Part shown: in pieces, positions 12,815 through 25,600 of the stretch | How the letters are laid out: each line of letters starts with the position of its first letter | Position numbering within the stretch: the first letter of the stretch is position 1 | From: Galaxea fascicularis | Taxonomy: Eukaryota > Cnidaria > Anthozoa > Scleractinia > Euphylliidae | DNA: 64,000 nt | Direction of reading: 5' to 3' | Assembly (NCBI GenBank): GCA_948470475.1 | Contig: OX419337.1 | Location: forward strand, 21,446,306 to 21,510,305 | Translations under genes and position numbers: made by a program | The notes under the pieces: model-generated | What the model was told of the DNA's origin: nothing | Databases searched by the model: none | The model's input: the letters and a program-made list of their open reading frames with translations, nothing else

Positions 12815-14417
12815 GGCGAATTCTTAGGATAAAATGCCAGGAAGATTCTACGGTGAATTGTCTTTCGCAATGCAGACCAAAGGCTTTTGGGTCCCGTGAC
12901 GTTTCAGTAATGATCGAACCAAGTTTTGTTTAATCAACAACTCTGACATGCAGACATAATCGTATTCAATTTACATCCCTCTTACCATTGGCTGCGATTA
13001 TTTACTCTTGGGACCAAAATACAAAACAATTATGAAAAAGATGGCCTGCGTTCGTGTGAAGAACTATTCTCAACATCGAAGTCTGTACAAAGACTTAAAT
13101 AAAGCCAATAACAAGAAGGTTGTGGCTAAAACACAGCGAAGACTTCAGGCCGTTTCATTTCGAGAAGGATCGGTCCAAATGATTATTGAAAAATTATGTA
13201 TTTTAAGAAGTGTCACTAACGTTAGCGCTAAAAGATAAGTCAGTGCCTGTCAAAATATTTCAGTGGTAATTAAATATCACGACTGGTATCGGTTCTCGGC
13301 CACGTAGAGCTGAAGTGGTGATGCGGACACTATGCTGACTTGGACTGTGATACAAGTCCATGAGGTAATCAAACGTTCACAGCAATTTTCACAGCTGCTT
13401 TTAGAATAGCAATCCAACCGTTCTAATATACAAGGCAATAGTAAAAATAACTAACTACGCACAGCGCGATACACAACACTTTAGTTAAGCTGCTATGATG
13501 CAATAGCCTTGTCAGTGATTTCAGTGTTGAATATCGGTTAAAAATTACTACCCAACAGGTCATTAACGTTGACTAAAGCACCGACTAAAAGTCTACAAAA
13601 TTTACACGCGGGAGGCCCACCAACAATGAATAAACTGCATTGTTTAGAGGTCAATTGTTTTCAAGCCGGAGCCGCATAAATCAGCCATGCGGAAACACCG
13701 ACGACTGCCAGGCCCCGCCCAAGTTCTCAGGGGGTGGTAGGCAGTCGTTATGTTACTAGAACAATCTTTCCGAATGGCATGTAACGATGTGTCTTTTTAT
13801 GTTAATCCCCGTTTTCATTTATTCTTCATTTTCGTTTTTCCATTCGCACATTCCAGCCGCTATTCGCAGGCAGCCAATTCTCATTTTCCAGATACCCCTC
13901 CGACCCCGAATGACCCCTTTAAGGAAGGGGGTGGGGGTGGGGAGAAGGGGGAGGGGGGGGCTTCCACAGTTTCTGCAGAGAAGAAATCGAACTGAACCCA
14001 GAGAACCTTAAGATATCTAGTAAAAATTTCCGTAGGTTTAATAATATGTTTTCCATGTGTCTATTTCCACAGGGTCAAATTTTCGCGGATCCAAAATCAG
14101 CGAAATTAACGAAAATCATTTCCAGCGAAAACTCCATGTCACACCCGACAACAGTTGCAAGTAGACATGTTCAATGTTTTTGTTTAAATCTTTCGTTGAC
14201 AACTTGCAAATCCAGGCCATTTCTAGAAGACTGCGTCACAACGCGTCACTATCATTTCGCTGTGTCAGAATTTGTCAGCGGAGTACACCGTAATTTATGC
14301 GTAATAGTATAACCTTGCTCAGATTGCTGACAACAACGTTTGACGAAAAGTGGGAAGAAATTACATAAGCGTTCTTTAGAAACACAAAGTTTTAAAACCC
14401 CGAGAAAACGACTCATA
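12815..14417. other. Spacer between divergent tropomyosin and GHITM genes
   Basis: Must contain the promoters of both genes. A G-rich tract lies at 13920-13962. No TATA box was confidently assigned, and no gene was recognised. Confidence 0.5.
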
Positions 14418-17400
14418 ATGTTCGCAGTAAGAGTTGCGGGTCGATGTTCTTCGACCACTCTCAGGAGTTTTTCGACATTCTCTATGCACAACTCGCCCAA
14501 ATCGACGAGATTGCCTTTGAGGAACTGCAGCAGACAATTTCAAACCGAAACAAAAGCTTGGAGAACTTGGGAAGGAACCACGAAAGCTCCTGGTGTCACT
14601 GGTAAAATGTGTTCAGTATTTTGTTTTTTACTGTAGTCTGCAGTGATGACGAAAATGAAGTTTACACGAGCAAGTTCATCTTTTGGTTAAGCTTAAGAAA
14701 ATCTGAAATTGCCATTGGCCTGAAATTGCCATTGGCCTTGATTTCCTCCTGTCATTAACCGTAAAGTTCAGCTAATTGAATTTGATTTTGTGTTGCCATT
14801 TACTTAAGCATGGTGGTATCCAACTACAGAAAGGTTTTGCTTCTTTGGGCACTGCGCACTTATTCACTAAGCTTATTATTCTATTTCCCGGCGTTGTCAA
14901 TCAATGGTTTCCGATAATCGATAAAATCAATGATAATCAATAATAATCAATAACAATTAATCGATTGGTATTGGAAATCGATAAAAATCAATACCTAAAA
15001 GTTGTGTGACTATCGATTTCTATTGATTTTCATCGATTGTTATTGATTATTATTGATTTTTATTGATTATGAAATTTGTCGTTTTCTTAAATAAAACGCA
15101 CCATATGAATGAACAAACCATTCAGTTATCTTTATTTGTTGTGTTTTATGTTAAATTTGTAGCATTTTTACCCCTTATTACTATTAAAAGCTCACTTAAA
15201 TTACTAGACTCTGATCGTCTCAAAACAAGAACAAAATTGTCTTAAATTCTAATCATATAATCTGCAAAGGGCAGTATATCCCAAACTGAATGGTTTGTTC
15301 TTTAAGTCTCTTCAGTGTCACTCTCTTCCAGCTTGTTAATTAGTTGAGCAAATTGTTTTTGTCTGCGCTCACTGTCATGCTGCCTGAATATATGCATGCA
15401 GGCCAAGAACATACATCTTGAACATTCACCCGTGCAACTGAAAGGGAAGATAGCAGAATAATTGTTAAAAGGAAAATGCGCTTCCCTTGTAATGTATTGT
15501 GGCGTTTTTAAACTTACACAGTAATCTCTTTGTGTAAGGGCCAAAGAGGAGCAACAAGCTCGATTTGAAGATGGCCGAGCTGCCCCCGATCATTCGTAAC
15601 TCTGAACGCACTCCCACATTCTCCTCTCTTCTTGAATGCGTAGAATATTTCTCCAATATTCACTTCAAAGGGGCATTCGTGATAGCCCTTGACTACACAG
15701 CGCACTGACAATTCAACTTGCTTCGCCATCTCTGGAACAAGCAAACTCCGTAACAAGTGTGTTCTGGGAATCCCGGTTGAAGTGCAAGGATAAAAGTGCG
15801 CGATCGAATTACCCAATTACCCTGGACGTGTAAATATGCCCGGGACCAATGAAGCACGCCCACGCTAACACGCGCCAGAAAGTTGCATAATGAATTATTA
15901 ATCAATGATTTTCTATAGAAATCAATGGTAATCAATAGCAATTAAGACTCCGAGTGTGATTATCGATTTTTATTGATTGGTTGCACCAATCAATAACAAT
16001 CAATGGATTGTTATTGATTATTATTGATTGTATTGATTGCAATCAATTGATCGGAAACCACTGATTGACAACGCCGGGCCTATTTACACTGTAAGAATGT
16101 ACAGTAGTCAAATTGTCATGAATGCCTTTTTGCACCAAGCTCCTCTACTATCAGGTAACACCAAAGCATGCTGCTGCCTTGTAACCCCCCTTGGTTGGTA
16201 GAGCAATGACTTCAAACCCCAGGCGAGACCACAAATAAGGGTCTTGAAGATAAAATTAATGGTAACAGCAATGATGGTGCTTGCCTGCTTATCCACAAAG
16301 AGCTTTAGACTCTACGAGGAAAGAAAGTGAAAAGTGCACTTGTCTGTGGAAAATAGCTCCAAGGCAAATACAGAAGTGGAACATGGTTGCTTGGAATAGA
16401 GAAAATTTAGGTTAAAATGTTGTGTTTACAAGTGCACTATCAATAAAATTATACGTACCCCTTTCATTTCTGTTTTTTTCTTTTAAATGTATTTAAAATT
16501 ACCACTGCCTTTGCTTTTTTATTTTTTATCAGCTGAAACAACTGGACGTGCCGTGCTTGGTGGTGCTGCACTAGTTGGAGTTGGTGCCCTGTGCTATTAT
16601 GGTCTTGGACTGTCCAATGAAGTGGGTGCTATTGACCGAGCCATGGTGTGGCCACAGGTAGTGCGTGACCGTGTGAGATCAACGTACACCTACTTTGCTG
16701 GCAGTCTGGCCCTCACGGCAGGAGTAGCTTATGCTATTAGCCAGAGCAGGGCCATCTACACTCTGATGAGAGCAAGCCCTTGGCTGGTAAGATTTTGTTG
16801 TATTTCAACATGAGATGACAAGTTGGCTCTACTTAGGATAACTGTTGGGAATTTTCAACTCAACCAGTTTGGTTTCATTTTTTTTTTTTTTTGAAGAATT
16901 TTACCCATATTTTGGAAATCAACAATGTTTTTAAGGGCATGGACTTTAGAGGGATTTACCACCAACACTCAAAGCAATGCACTTTGAAATCTCTTAATTA
17001 CATGTGTATGCTAAAATACACATTGAACACATGAACACAGTATACAGTATATCTTCTATGCAGCACCTGAATAACTTAAGGCACCTCATTACTTCTCAAA
17101 TTACCTAAATTCACAGACAGTTAGAGTTTTTGAGTTGGAATCTTGTTTGTGTGGAAGGCTTTTTCCTTTAAAGGTTACATAGTGTAAGCTAAAACTATGT
17201 GAGCTTATGCTTACGCTGAGAAATTCACAACATCAAAATGGAAAAAAAATTTAGCAAAACCTTTCTTTTTTAAGCATACAGAACAAAAGAAATAGACATT
17301 GTAATTGTTGGATTACAGTATCTCAGACTCTCAAGATGTTAATATCAAGCTCTTTTTCTCATCTTCATTCTGTTCTTTCTATGTCTCTTTTAGCTTATGG

Positions 17401-20400
17401 TAATTTATACCATGCCATTGAAAATACAACCAATCAGAATGTTTCTTTAGGGTTATGTACATGTATTTTCTATGACATGGTAGCTATACAGTCCTTTCTA
17501 ATGATATACACTGCACAGTGTATTGTGGAGTATCCTATAAATAATTAGGGTTAGGAGACAAAATAAATTGATTTCAATCTAGGTTAAATCAAAGTTAACC
17601 TTTTACATTGTATCTGCTCTGAAGATTATTGGTAAATTTAATAACAACAAAGATATCTCACCTCCATGCATCTGATGATGTCTGTTTACTTTCATTAAAT
17701 CCACAGGTCATTGGAGGAGGAATGATTGCGACAATAGGGAGCTCAATGATCTGTATGAGTTTGCCTTATGCCCCTGGACTGAATGCCAAACACCTTGCTT
17801 GGGCAGGTAACTAACATTTAAATACCAGTAACTAGGTAGATAATGTAATACAAATAATTACAAGTTATAGTTTGAAAACTGTTTTGCTGTGCATGTAATA
17901 TTTGAATTAAGTTTTGGTTTTGATCAACCAATACTGCTTTAGGGTTTTGGTATGGAATACAACCATCTTATGGAATAATTTGGTTACCAAGAGGTAATTT
18001 CCCAGTAATGTATTCAGACATAAAACTAATAATTTTCGATAGTGAATTTCACAAGATGAGTCTTTTGTCTCTCAAGATGGCACACTCATCTCACTAGAAA
18101 TGAGATGCAACTGGTAATGTACTTTTTAGCAGTGTTGTATTGCATCCGAGTATAGTTAAAGGGAGTGACGTATGTTTGTACAATAAGTAACTAAGAAAAA
18201 CTGACCCTTTGAAGAGCTATTGGATTCTACAGTGTAGAAAGACATTATGGTGTTGGCATGTTTTTTTCAGGGATAATCAAACAATGATATTGCTTAAAAG
18301 GCTCAAAATATTACAGGGTTCTCAATAGAACTTTGAACAGCCAACTTGCTGTGCCATTTTCAATTGTAACATTCGAGTACATGGCCAAAGCCTTCTACAT
18401 GTACTGATCAAGGCACTTTCACAATGGTGGCACAAACTAGTAACACCTGTGACAGGTGGTATGAGTTCAACTGAGAACCCTAATATTAAAGAAAAGCAGT
18501 TGGGCTGATTAATGTATTGTAAATGTATGTGAATCAAACAGGTCACAGTGCTCTCATTGGAACCCTTATTGCTCCTCTGATGCTCCTGGGAGGCCCTTTG
18601 GTCCTCCGAGCTGCAGCTGTTACTGGAGGTGTTGTCGGGGCCTTGTCCCTAACTGCAGCCTGTGCTCCTGATGGCAAGTTCCTGACCTGGGGTGGACCCT
18701 TAGCTATTGGACTGGGTGGCATTTGCATGGCTTGTTTGGGTGAGCCACTTGATTTTGTAATGATATGGCTGGCTTAAGTATCAAACACACATAATTTGCA
18801 ACATTACGTGTATCTGCAAATAATTATTACTGGTATCACAGTCAATGATCATGTGACACCTTGTGAAACTGCAGGGCTTACAATAGAAGCTAGCCTATAT
18901 TGCTGGCGGTTTTGTCAGTTTTGGAGCCTACGTTACATTATGTTATGTTATGTTATGATTGTTATGTTATGTTAGGTTATGTTACATGTACATGTATGTT
19001 TTGTATGTTACGTTACGTTGACCATTCAAGCTGCCCATTTTGTTCTACCACGTAATATTAATTTCACATTTCAAAGCAATTATGAAATGTTTTTATTCTG
19101 TTTGTGTTGTTAGGGACCTTGTTTCTGCCTGCCTCTTCAATGGTTGGTGCTGGACTCCAGTCAGTGGTCACATATGGTGGTTTGGTTATCTTCGGAGGCT
19201 TTATGCTGTATGACACACAGAAGATCATCAGAAATGCTGAGACTTACCCACTGTATGCTGAAAGGCCTTATGACCCCATCAATGCGTGAGTGTGTTCTCC
19301 TTGTGTTAAGCATTGTAGGCTCTAATTTTCAGCAATCCGTTACGCTGTATGTAGATTAACATAGATGTGTAAATTCTTACTGCTATCTGTATTGTTCTTA
19401 TAATGCTACTGGGGAGAATTTGTGGCAAATCCACACTTCTCATCTTTGTACTTTCATGTGGGTGAAGATTTGCGTGTTGCCTGTCCCATCCACTCCCAGT
19501 GGAGGGACAGAGTAACATAGGCCTCTTTCGGGGCTAGGTGGTTAACCGATCGCCCAGCCCTCACTCGGCCCAGCGATATAGAGCTGGGCAGACCACAGCA
19601 CTGGGAACTAATGTAAGTTCCCTTCTACATGTATTCGCAATCAGTGCGTGGGTTGTTTTAAGTCTCTTTCACTTCTCCTTACGGTGGTACGTGTGGAAGT
19701 GAAGGAAAAAGAAAGGACGACGTCTTCGTGTCAACGCCCAGAAACGCGATCAGGTCAACTTAGAGCATGCTGAGCGCAAAGCCAGCATGATGTTACCATT
19801 TATTTTAAGACCCTGGTTTGTTCTCTGGTGTGGGGTTTGAACCCATGTCTTTCCTATCAGCAGTGTGGCGCTCTTGCCACCTGAGCAAAGCAACATTTTA
19901 TCTAGAGCATCTACTACTGTCCGATAAATGACATGAAAATAAAGACCAACGAAAATAACATCTCATTATCACTTTATTTCCGTCATCAGTCAAAAGCTCC
20001 TTTTCCTAACAGCGCGGGGCCTGGTACTAATGCGTCTTCTGGTTTTTCCTCTATGTCCAGTGCCTTCAAACTTTCCATCAATCTTCCACACTTTAAGTAA
20101 AGTCAATTGCCTTCTTCTGAAGGAAAAGACAATTTTGCGTAGCCGAATAGGATAATTTACGTTCTTGGAGAGGAACGCAGTAGAAAATTTTGAAACCTAG
20201 CAAAGAGCAAGCTGTAAGCTTAGGGCGCGTTTTTTTTTATTTTTTTATCCACAGTTCTGGAGTAAGAATGGTTGGTACGGAATGCTTGGATTTTCATTCG
20301 CAGCATTCTGTTCATTCCGCCCCAGGGAGCAGAATGGATGGAATGGCGTTCTGTCCATTCCGGAATAGGAATGCGGAATAGAAAAACGCGCGCATTTTCC

Positions 20401-20663
20401 ATTCTGGCCATTCTCATTCCTTAATGTTTACAACAGAGCTTCTAAATTTCAAACTGTGAAATTGTTATTGTTTCTGTGGAACGAATTGACTATTGCGAGG
20501 AGCGAAACGACCGTAAAGAAAAAAGCAGAAGAGAGCTGTCTCCTGACGAAGTGATATTCATCCCTTTTCTTGCAGGTCCATTGGAATATACATGGACACG
20601 ATCAACATTTTTATCAGAATTTTGACTATTATGGCCTCCTCCAACTCGAGGAGAAGGAAGTAA
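14418..20663 (+). CDS. GHITM: Growth hormone-inducible transmembrane protein (TMBIM5/MICS1), mitochondrial
   Basis: BI1/TMBIM-family protein of the mitochondrial inner membrane, known in mammals for cristae organisation and cation/H+ exchange. Six coding exons: 14418-14601, 16533-16786, 17707-17806, 18542-18739, 19114-19285, 20576-20663. They sum to 996 nt, giving 331 residues (human is about 345), all with GT-AG junctions and consistent phases. The N-terminus is Arg/Ser/Thr-rich (MFAVRVAGRCSSTTLRSF), as expected for a mitochondrial presequence. Family motifs follow: GLSNEVGAIDRAMVWPQVV, PGLNAKHLAWAGHSA, GGPLVLRAAAVTGGVVGALS, VTYGGLVIFGGFMLYDTQKI, DPINASIGIYMDTINIFIRI. The C-terminus ends in a basic SSNSRRRK. 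The start is the first in-frame ATG of the exon. An AATAAA is at 21283-21288. Intron 1 holds a TIR element with its own antisense gene. Intron 5 holds a SINE-like remnant. Confidence 0.95.
14887..16079. mobile_element. 1.19-kb TIR element carrying an intron-containing gene
   Basis: The outer ends are complementary: left CCCGGCGTTGTCAATCA...GGTTTCCGAT, right ATCGGAAACC...TGATTGACAACGCCGGG. CTATTT flanks both sides (14881-14886 and 16080-16085), a plausible 6-bp target duplication. Each arm (about 170 bp) is packed with ATTGATT/AATCAAT repeats. The interior encodes no recognisable transposase but has a spliced small gene on the minus strand. The element lies in GHITM intron 1. Confidence 0.75.
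15302..15729 (-). CDS. Two-exon cargo gene of the TIR element, possible HIRAN-like protein
   Basis: Two exons on the minus strand, 15729-15518 and 15437-15302, are joined by a canonical GTAAGT donor and a TTTCAG acceptor, giving 115 residues. The N-terminal part reads GYHECPFEVNIGEIFYAF, then GSAFRVTNDRGQLGHLQIEL and VAPLWPL. This pattern (G-Y-H, hydrophobic, G-E, then A-x-x-V and G-x-L/G-H) resembles the HIRAN DNA-end-binding fold, but the match is weak and by eye only. Exon 2 encodes a cysteine group (CTGECSRCMFLAC) and a charged C-terminus (LEESDTEET). The CDS could start further upstream at 15816, in the same frame. It lies wholly inside the element and opposite to GHITM. Function is unknown. 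Confidence 0.5.
18935..19015. repeat. TTATG pentamer microsatellite
   Basis: Imperfect tandem TTATG/TTACG units in GHITM intron 4. Confidence 0.8.
19530..19895 (-). mobile_element. tRNA-derived SINE remnant
   Basis: Read on the minus strand, GCTCAGGTGGCAAGAGCGC (box A-like) is followed by ATGGGTTCAAACCCC (box B-like), then a long unrelated body towards lower coordinates. It lies in GHITM intron 5. Confidence 0.55.
20222..20415. repeat. GGAATG-rich inverted-repeat remnant
   Basis: Repeated GGAATG/CATTCC words in both orientations, bounded on the left by GGCGCGTTTTTT and on the right by AAAAACGCGCGC, suggest a small foldback element. Ends and target duplication are unclear. It lies in GHITM intron 5. 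Confidence 0.4.
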
Positions 20664-21282
20664 TTGGCGTTCATATCAGTCTGAGTGACAAAATGGAAAT
20701 TGCGTGGTAAAGTCCTCGAGTTGAACCCACAATTGAGGGCGGCAAACAACTTTCACGTGATAGAATTCATACTGCAGCGTTATTGCAATGTTTGTTGGAC
20801 GTTGTACGATATCTACTGGGCCTCACATTGCATCTAGATTTTTGTGTTTGTAGACCTGAGGCGCTTTTCAGTTCTTTGTGGAAAGACAATCATGTCCCCA
20901 TTGCCTTTTTTTTTTTTCACGGGATAATGTTGTAAGCATTTCATCTTCAGTTTTCGTTACACCATGGCTAAGCTTTTTGAAAGAAGCAAAGGGAATCGAA
21001 ATTAAGGAGGTGCATGTAAGGAAACTAAAGTTTTAACACTTTCAACCATAATATCAGCATGTTTTTTCTCCTCACTTATCTCCGTACCTTTTTTATAGTC
21101 ATGGTAAGGAGAATTTGTTAAACAATCGAGACCTTTGTTACTTGTTGATCACTTCCTTTTTTCTCACAACCTTTATGTTTGATTGAGCAGTGTTGGTATA
21201 AGGAGAAATTAAGCATTGGTCACTGTGAGTTCAGTGCGACTGAGGAGTGCCACGACTTCTGTTGCTTGCTTGATTAAAGTGA

Positions 21283-21288
21283 AATAAA
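21283..21288 (+). promoter_or_regulatory. Polyadenylation signal AATAAA of GHITM
   Basis: AATAAA lies about 620 bp after the GHITM stop codon on the coding strand. Confidence 0.5.
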
Positions 21289-21584
21289 AGAATGTTTTCT
21301 GTTCAAGCGCTCTATTGTTTCTGAAGCAGTGTGCATGTTGGGAGAGGGGAGGGCAGGGGGCACAACTGTTGTCAGTAATAATCGCGCAAAAAACCGAGCA
21401 TGCGTTCTTTTGACTGTCAACAACCTCGTACCCAGTTCCCCTCTGAGCAACAGTCCGGAAACGAGTCAGTCGACAACAAATCTCTTCTGTTGGCCGAAAA
21501 GTTCGGACATCCGCTGGGATTGCGCATGCTCATAGTTCAGCATCTTGTGAGATGTCCTTTTTACTTGTGGTCATTTATTTGACT

Positions 21585-22245
21585 GACAGACAGACAGACA
21601 ACTTTATTATATTTTAAACGGAATACAGTAAAAACAGACCTGGCACCGCAGGTAGCGCAAGCTAATCGAGGCGGGCCAGGAAAAAATAAATAAAAGGAAA
21701 AAGAAACGTGTTACAGAAAAGGTAAAACGGAAGAACTACTTAAGAGAAACTCGTGTTGCATTAGTTCATTAAGTCTACATAGCAATTTCAAGCAAAATCA
21801 TTTGCTTGATTATAAACCGAAGAGATCTTTCGACAATCGCTCAAAAAACACTTTTTTGTATTTTTTATCAGAGGCTGGCACCTGATGCAAGTTCTTTGCT
21901 GTGGATTACGGTGAAAATAAAATGACTATGAGCCACTGAACTCGGAAAGTGGAGTATACTGTAAACCACACTTGATTTCTTTGTCAGGTATCCAAGTAGA
22001 AGCGTGACACTCGCGTTACATGTCACGCATGATTAACTCTTGTTTCTTCGATCAAACCATGTTAACACCAAAAGTGTAGCTCCATCTCTTCTACATAAAC
22101 CACAGACAAACCATAATTACTTTACTTTACTTACTTGATTTATCTCATGGGATATTCAAAAGACAATTAACAGAACCCGCGTATAGCGTTAGCTAATCTT
22201 GGCGGGCATTAGTAATAAATAAATACTGAACATTCCTCGTTTTGC

Positions 22246-22280
<35 letters not shown>

Positions 22281-22335
22281 TAGAATACCTGTACGGTGGT
22301 CAATTTACATTATCTCCGTTGATAAAACCAAATTT
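21585..22335. mobile_element. Decayed retroelement remnants, possibly Penelope-like 3' region
   Basis: Two related segments (about 21600-21690 and 22125-22215) share the words GCTAATC..GGCGGGC near AATAAATAAATA. The second runs into CTGACGAAGGGCTAACGCTC, a phrase I associate with multicopy invertebrate retroelement tails. No intact ORF is present. Family assignment is an inference. Confidence 0.35.
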
Positions 22336-22660
22336 ATTGTGTACAAACCAGTTTCTTTAGAAACTACCCCCGTTATTCAACTCCGCTGTGTGTATCTCCC
22401 ACAAAATTGTTCCAAGCATGTTCCCGATCTTACTTGGCATATTTCGTTAGTGTTGTTGTAGTACCTTGATTCATTTGACAGTTGCATGATCTTAATTTTG
22501 CTTGAACCGGCAGTTGGTGGGCGGTATGCGGTCAGCGGATGTACTAGATTTTTCAGGCATCGAATCAGCCAAGGGGTGAAACCAGCCTCACACCGACAAC
22601 TCGGAAATGGCAAATAGCCATTTTCCAAGTTAAAAACGAGGCATACGGTAACGATCGATG

Positions 22661-25600
22661 TTAAGGAGATAACAATGGCTTGTATTTCAACTCGTGGTTT
22701 TCCTCCCAGATTTCTTTGAAAGCACCATTCTCAGGTGAATTTTCCTCAACAGCCTTCCACTTTTGCTGCATTCGTCTTTTGGTGGATGCCAGATTTAATT
22801 TGGTTTTTCTGGTCATTTGCGCACACATTTGTGAGTATTCCGTTGCGACCTTTTCCCTCTCGCCCTCTATTTCTTTCTCCTCAAGCGCATCGGGTAAGCA
22901 CTCGGCCTCGAAGATCTTGTTCTTTTTACGAAACAGCTGTAAATCTTCGAAAAATCTGGGCCCTTCCTCAGAAATCTTCCTCCATAATGTTGTGTTAAAA
23001 TGGTTGTAGAGAAGCAAGTCTGCGTGACTCCAAGATAAAATATTTGCTTTGGTTTCGTCGCTAAGAGATACTCTCTTTCTTCGAACTTTCTGTTTGATGT
23101 ATAAGATATCCTCCAGATCCCAGCATAGTAAATTCTTTAGCAAGATTAATGATTCGTCAAAATATTCATTGATCAAGACGAGATCAAATTCGCTTTCTAT
23201 ATATTTTATATACTGGGTCACGGCGTTTCTGTTTTCAAAATGTTTCTTGTCAAAGCCCAAATCAAACATTGAAGGATTCCTCAAGAGATTAAATTGTTGC
23301 TTCCGTGTAAAAGCTGTTGGATTTTTCAAAAATGTTTCGATTGGGTTGGCAGTGTTTTTCAGCCCCAGTCTGACAGACAGCTGATAATATTCGAACACGG
23401 ACTCAAATTGGTTTACAGGAAAACGTAGAATAGTGATGTACTTAGACTTGGGTTTGGGGAATAGCAAGTTAACGGGAGCTTTATTATATCGTGTGTGACT
23501 GGTGAGAATCTTTCCATCCTCAGCGTATAGTGGTATCGTAGCAGAAAGATGAAATCGGTTTGGCCAGCTGAAACTGATAGGACCCTTTGGCAAGACAAAA
23601 GTAAGGTTTCTGGCATCACCATAACGGAAAAATATTGAGGCCATAGTGCTGGAGCCGGTTTTGTGTGTCTTGAGATAAAATATGTAATTCCGTGGTTTGC
23701 ACTTGGAACTATATCCAGCTGAAATGTGTACGATGTTGTAAAATTCCCTGTGAAACATAAAAAAATACAAGTCTTACTTCACATGCTGATATCCAGCTGT
23801 CAGTTCCTTCGATCTGAACATTAACGAACATCATGTGAACAAATTTGAATATGCTATTCTCTATTTGCCTGCCAAATCGTGAGAGGAATAATATTGAGGA
23901 AATGGAGACTCGTTTCCTTTTATTTGAAAATATAGCTGTGTACTAAAACGCTACAGAATAACAGATTACATATATTTGCAGCTTGAAGTCAATGCTTCAC
24001 AGTTGACTTGATTTTCGACACCGTTCTTCTGTTCGCACGCGAACACTGGAAGGTAGAGTCATAGCTGATGAGAAACGCCTGGACGAATAAACTTTTCTCG
24101 ATTGGATGCTCTCCTTCAAAGTTGCTTCTACTCTCTTTCGATTTTAGTCCTCTGTAGGGTGTCCTGAGGATGCAGTGAGCTCACCCCCCCCCCCCGCTCA
24201 ATTTCTGCTGTAACATTTTTTGCCAATCAAGCACTCCAATAAGTTTGAATACGAGATTAGGCTTTAGTTTAAGTGGACCACCACGTCGACCGCGTTCATA
24301 CGTTTATGTTTTATTACGGTCGATATTTTTCTTGTCGAGAAAAGATAACATCTGCTCAGCTAAGTACAAGTTATGTTCAAGTGACACGAATAATTACGAG
24401 ACCGAACAGCCGTCATAATCTGTTTCATGCGAAACGGTCAATGATAAAATGGTATCGATGGATGTTAGTATCTGGGTAACTACGTACCTACCCCTCCCCT
24501 AACCCAACATTGACACTGACTTATTAACTTATTAAAACTTGTTGGGTTAGGGGAGGGGTGGGTGCGTGGTTGCCTTGGCACTGACATTCTCTTCATGCTC
24601 CCTCCTGTTGCTAAGCATTTCACGCCAGTTGCAGGCGCCCAGCTAGGAGGCATTTATAAGCATCAGTTGGATTCAAATTAGATAGAGAATATGCGATAGT
24701 CATGGCAATGATGTTTACTTTAGAGAGTAAAGATGGTATAAAAACCTGAGAGACATCAACAGATGACAACCCAAAAATTAATTAGTATCTAACATTGGGC
24801 GAACAATTTTTGCATTCATGCCATGATGTTACGGACAACTCTTTGGAGCTCTTGAATCAAAGGGCAATAACAGCGTTTAGAACTGTTCCCTGCTAAGTTA
24901 ACAGGGTTATAAAGGGGTCAGTTTTTAACAGAAGTTTAGAACCAAGTTACCTTAATAATCATGTGTGGTCAGGATGGAAATCAAAACTTCGTGCACAAGT
25001 TTTGCTATAATCAATGATTATGTCGAAATGAAACATCTTTACTCCGACCAGACGCACTTCATTCAAATAATTCTCGCGATAACGGTAAAGCGAAATCCTA
25101 ACTTATTAAGCAGTTCCAAAATTTTCCGACAATGAAAACTAACCTATTAGTATGCGTATCGCGTTGTCACACGTTCGCGTGGGCTTGTTAAATTTCTTTT
25201 AGCTGAAAATCAGTAAAATATTCGAAAGCAGGTTAGAGCCAATTCAAATATTTGAAAATGGTAAACGGCGTTTTAAATCTTTCCTGGAATTCTATGTAAT
25301 CTAAAAATTCAAGGGGTAAAAATTTGTTCATAGTAGCACTTTAATTTAAATTTATTAGGATCTTGCATTTACTGCACTGCGATTTCATATACATCATCCA
25401 CATTCAGTGTTTTTTGTTTGTTTACAGACCTTAACATTTTCAGATGTTTTCTATTCAACTTTATAGTTTAATAGTTGTGTGTGGAAAAAAACTTGAACTC
25501 AGAAATGAAAGGCTTATAAGCATGATGATTAAGATGTACTGACTTTTTGTTTAGTATCTAAATCTCACCTGATTTGTTGTATGTTCAAATACCCTGCCAG

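Noticed and set aside
16180..16250. tRNA-like words (GGTTGGTAGAGCAATGAC, TTCAAACCCC)
   Set aside because: Too degraded, with the wrong spacing between the boxes, to support even a SINE call.
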